From: Lachnospiraceae bacterium
GTDB taxonomy: Bacteria > Bacillota > Clostridia > Lachnospirales > Lachnospiraceae
DNA: 64,000 nt
Direction of reading: 5' to 3'
NCBI GenBank assembly: GCA_015057585.1
Contig: SVEF01000014.1
Span: 26,571 to 90,570 of the forward strand
The position numbers were made by a program, and so were the translations under genes. Positions 62,006 through 64,000 of this stretch are shown in pieces (the stretch's first letter is position 1; each line of letters starts with the position of its first letter). The notes under the pieces are model-generated. The model saw only the letters and a program-made list of their open reading frames with translations. It made no database searches and had not been told where the DNA came from.

Positions 62006-62060
62006 TAAAAAAGAGGCTTGCGAGTTTACTCGCAGGCTTCTTTTTTATGGACCTGAGGGG
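61993..62060. repeat. Inverted repeat of the tmRNA 3' end
   Basis: The left arm begins CCCCTCAGGTCCATA at the tmRNA T arm and acceptor stem. The right arm ends TATGGACCTGAGGGG (62046-62060). With the central terminator this makes a helix of about 33 bp with only two G-T wobbles. Confidence 0.9.
62007..62047 (+). terminator. Terminator of ssrA embedded in a long inverted repeat
   Basis: The stem AAAAAAGAGGCTTGCGAGT pairs with ACTCGCAGGCTTCTTTTTT. The pairing continues outwards through the whole tmRNA acceptor and T arm (61993-62060). Confidence 0.9.
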
Positions 62061-62090
62061 AATAGGACTTGTAAAGGTTGAAAACACTTC

Positions 62091-62107
62091 GGGCTTTTGG
62101 ACAGGGG
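62091..62107 (+). repeat. Direct partial copy of the tmRNA 3' region (att-like)
   Basis: GGGCTTTTGGACAGGGG at 62091-62107 matches GGGCTTTCGGACAGGGG inside ssrA (61969-61985) at 16 of 17 bases. tmRNA 3' ends are common integration sites, so it may be an att remnant. Confidence 0.7.
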
Positions 62108-62223
62108 GAGTAAAGTTTTCCTGTCTCTTTCAGCGCATGTACAAAAAAAGGTACATGCAATGTGATATTAGTATTGGTGTAAACGATATACTCCATATGT
62201 GATGAAGAAAGGGAAGATTTATC

Positions 62224-62850
62224 ATGAGAGAAAAAATCTATAATCAAAAATGGGATAAAGAAAAGATTGATTCAATTGTTGATATTTTAGGTAATCATAT
62301 TGTGCGTCGAAGCGTAGTACTTGGAGTTGATTATCCCGATGGAACAGGGACATATGGGATTACTGATCCTGGTGAAATAGATATTACGGAATCCATGGTT
62401 GGAGGTTCAGTTTATCGTGGTGAGGTTATAGAGACCCTTTGCGGAAATGAAGAAATCAGATACATTATTTCTATTAGAGAATCGTTATATGATTATATAT
62501 GGGCTGAAATAACACGTAAGGATGATGGCGCTGTAGAGGTTTACGAGACGTACGAAGAAGTTGTACAAGCCGCGAAAGACTTAGCGGTAGGTAAGAGACC
62601 ATTCAATTTTGTAAGATGTTATATGCGTAGGGATATTTGTTGCTATTGTCGCTACTGGAACGGGAATAGAAAAATAGATTCTAACAAAAGATTATGGGTA
62701 GATCCCGATACAAAATTCGAATGCACCTTTCAAAATGTTACGGATGATAATAGGGTGCATCTTCCGGATGATGAGGCTTGTAAATACTATGAATTACTCG
62801 ATTTGGAAGAGGCTTGGAAAGAAACAATTAAGAAGGATTACGAAGAATAG
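62224..62850 (+). CDS. Uncharacterised protein with cysteine cluster
   Basis: This 208-residue soluble protein begins MREKIYNQKWDKEKIDSIVD and has a central beta-rich part. A cysteine set follows near residues 136-180: RDICCYCRYWNGN, then KFECTFQNV and DDEACKYYELL. The CxxC-like group followed by two single Cys could bind zinc. I do not recognise the family. The gene is AT-rich and sits in the region behind ssrA that usually carries imported DNA. RBS AAGGGAAG. Confidence 0.65.
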   Translation: MREKIYNQKWDKEKIDSIVDILGNHIVRRSVVLGVDYPDGTGTYGITDPGEIDITESMVGGSVYRGEVIETLCGNEEIRYIISIRESLYDYIWAEITRKDDGAVEVYETYEEVVQAAKDLAVGKRPFNFVRCYMRRDICCYCRYWNGNRKIDSNKRLWVDPDTKFECTFQNVTDDNRVHLPDDEACKYYELLDLEEAWKETIKKDYEE

Positions 62851-62976
62851 AGACATCTTATGCCTTATTTTTCTATGGTAATTTTAGTTTATTAGTGATA
62901 TAATAAATAATAAAGAAGAGTGCTTCACATAGGAAGATATGCGAACTTATAGAACGCACCGGAAAGGAGGAGCAAC

Positions 62977-63315
62977 ATGAATGATTCAAAAATAAGAGAA
63001 GTAGTTGAATTATTCGCAAAGGAAGCTGGACAGGTTTATGGAGATAAGCTGAAAAAGGTTATTTTGTATGGATCTTGTGCCAGAGGGGATTTTGACGAGC
63101 AGAGTGATATAGATATTATGTTGCTTCTTGACATTAAGCCGGAGCAGATACCGGAAGAAAGAAATAAGATTTTTTCTGTGGCTGATTATTTTGATTTGAA
63201 TTACGATGTGGTGTTATCTCCGGTTGTTCAGAGTATTAGTGTATTTAATAAATACATGCCGGCTTCGGTATTTTATCAGAATATAGAGAGAGAGGGTGTT
63301 TTGGTTGCAGGATAA
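62977..63315 (+). CDS. MNT-type nucleotidyltransferase (antitoxin of a HEPN/MNT pair)
   Basis: This 112-residue protein has the minimal nucleotidyltransferase signature GSCARGDFDEQSDIDIMLL, with the metal-binding Asp pair, and NYDVVLSPVV with a third Asp. In HEPN/MNT modules such proteins AMPylate and silence a HEPN RNase toxin encoded next door. The ribosome site GGAGGAGC is strong. It overlaps the start of a HEPN gene that is now broken, so it may be an antitoxin without its toxin. Confidence 0.85.
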   Translation: MNDSKIREVVELFAKEAGQVYGDKLKKVILYGSCARGDFDEQSDIDIMLLLDIKPEQIPEERNKIFSVADYFDLNYDVVLSPVVQSISVFNKYMPASVFYQNIEREGVLVAG

Positions 63316-63591
63316 TGAAACTATGGGCAGCATCATGGACTATGCAACATATCGGTTAAGCCGAGCAAAGGAAGATTTAGATGCAGCAGAGCTGCTGTTT
63401 GAACATGGGGACTTTTTCCGGTAGAGCTTTCTGCAATGATAGGTTCTGCGTTTACTATCCGTAATGCATCGGATTATGATGATATGTTTATTGCAAGTAA
63501 GTCTGATACTGAACAACAGATAAAAAATGCAAAGCGCATTTACGAAGAAGTAGAGATTTATGTGAAAAAAAGGCTTGATGACAAGCAGTAA
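63305..63591 (+). pseudogene. Broken HEPN-domain toxin gene
   Basis: The first frame (TTG 63305 or ATG 63323 to TAG 63422) encodes a HEPN start, YRLSRAKEDLDAAELLFEHG. It then stops. A second frame (63421 to TAA 63589) encodes the matching HEPN end, AMIGSAFTIRNASDYDDMF, then QQIKNAKRIYEEVEIYV. Compared with intact HEPN proteins of this type, about 50 central residues are missing, including the RxxxxH RNase motif. So the gene has an internal deletion and is out of frame. The start overlaps the MNT gene, as in intact modules. Confidence 0.82.
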
Positions 63592-63759
63592 AATAAGGGG
63601 TAAAAAACTGGTGTCAAAGTGGTGTCCGCTGCTTTGACATCTTTTGTAATTTGGCATAAATAAAGGGATAAAGAGAAGGATTAATTAGTTTGGCTCCCTG
63701 GTGGAGAACGTTTAGGATTGACCGGAACGAAGCGGAGATCGACTCTCTGAGGATATTAT

Positions 63760-63789
63760 TTGTCTGTAGTTATGTTTGTGTGATATAAT
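63760..63789 (+). promoter_or_regulatory. Promoter of bcp
   Basis: TTGTCT (63760-63765), 18-bp spacer, TATAAT (63784-63789). I see nothing else identifiable in 63592-63759. Confidence 0.7.
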
Positions 63790-63837
63790 GAGTTCAGAAA
63801 CTTTGAATTTTACGCATCGTTAAGAAAGGAGTAAAGT

Positions 63838-64000
63838 ATGTTAGAAGTAGGAACCAAGGCACCAGATTTTGAACTGTTTGACCAAGATGGAAAATTGCAT
63901 AAATTAAATGATTATATTGGAAAAAAGGTTATTTTATATTTTTATCCAAAGGATAGTACACCGGGATGTACAAAGCAAGCATGTGGATTTTCTGAAAGAT
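63838..64000 (+). CDS. bcp: Thiol peroxidase Bcp (peroxiredoxin), 3' truncated by the window
   Basis: The first 54 residues are present: MLEVGTKAPDFELFDQDGK, then VILYFYPKDSTPGCTKQACGF. The peroxidatic Cys (PGCT) and the Bcp-type resolving Cys five residues later are both visible. Bcp reduces peroxides with thioredoxin, useful for an anaerobe meeting oxygen. RBS AAGAAAGGAG. The gene runs off the end of the window. Confidence 0.93.
   Translation, partial: MLEVGTKAPDFELFDQDGKLHKLNDYIGKKVILYFYPKDSTPGCTKQACGFSER

Noticed and set aside
61948..62202. Reading frames over the tmRNA 3' end on both strands (also 61869-62087 minus)
   Set aside because: They read through the tmRNA, its terminator and the inverted repeat. 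The similar peptides on the two strands simply reflect the inverted repeat.
63340..63657. 105-codon minus-strand frame opposite the HEPN relic
   Set aside because: Shadow frame of the degraded HEPN gene, without ribosome site.

Overview
The window looks like chromosome of a Lachnospiraceae-type gut Firmicute (Clostridium cluster XIVa). The evidence is gene content and order: a T-box in front of tyrS, short-form HisG with HisZ, an Rrf2/NifS/NifU/MnmA block, RqcH, DUF6033, DUF5688 and DUF1836 proteins, a secG-rnr-smpB-ssrA block, type 2 GalT, sigma-A promoters with 17-bp spacers, and strong AGGAGG ribosome sites. Almost all of it is ordered housekeeping sequence. Clear accessory DNA is limited to a lone DNA methyltransferase (7.3-8.9 kb), a relic stretch after tpiA (49.3-49.5 kb) and the region behind the tmRNA gene (62.0-63.6 kb).

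Layout. 0-1.3 kb: truncated RluA-family pseudouridine synthase, then recU. 1.3-7.2 kb: histidine operon hisZ-hisG-hisD-hisB-hisA-hisIE behind a perfect consensus promoter, ending in a 39-aa membrane peptide. hisH and hisF are absent, and HisIE carries an extra N-terminal HisF/HisA-like half barrel. 7.2-12.9 kb: orphan adenine methyltransferase, Tyr T-box and tyrS, an aldehyde dehydrogenase and a TraX-like membrane protein. 13-16.4 kb: galK-galT and a type I signal peptidase whose catalytic serine is replaced by cysteine. 16.5-23.7 kb: DUF6033 protein, a heterodimeric ABC exporter, an Mbeg1-like hydrolase, an orphan substrate-binding lipoprotein and a small acidic membrane protein. 23.7-30.8 kb: pcrA, a DUF1836 protein, a YerC/TrpR-like regulator, the electron-bifurcating NfnAB pair and a DUF5688 protein. 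30.8-37.3 kb: a PT-linker surface protein, tRNA-Arg(CCG), a pseudouridine synthase-ligA-metA operon and a SpoVB-like flippase. 37.4-41 kb: iscR-like gene, nifS, nifU and mnmA, which link Fe-S assembly to tRNA thiolation. 41.2-45.8 kb: PHP histidinol phosphatase, rqcH, yicC, rpoZ and a second signal peptidase. 46-49.2 kb: gap-pgk-tpiA. 49.6-55.3 kb: a phospholipase C-like protein, a MATE exporter, a YibE/F protein and a CehA-like surface metallohydrolase. 55.4-61.5 kb: gpmI, secG, rnr, smpB and a CBS-type pyrophosphatase. 61.6-64 kb: ssrA, accessory genes with a broken HEPN/MNT toxin-antitoxin pair, and the start of bcp.

Functional links: the his cluster and the distant PHP phosphatase supply most of histidine synthesis. 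gap, pgk, tpiA and gpmI give consecutive glycolytic steps. rnr, smpB, ssrA and rqcH all serve rescue of stalled ribosomes. NifS sulfur feeds both NifU and MnmA.

The least explained structure is the 300-bp intergenic array at 40.94-41.26 kb. It has at least twelve 7-bp half-sites (CCAAYAA / TTGTTGG) in strictly alternating orientation, stepping every 26-28 bp. Other notable structures are four tandem 15-bp units in the iscR leader, a duplicated pgk 3' end, a 28-bp perfect palindrome in which two convergent genes share their stop codons, and inverted plus direct partial copies of the tmRNA 3' end directly behind ssrA. All family names come from reading motifs; no database search was run.
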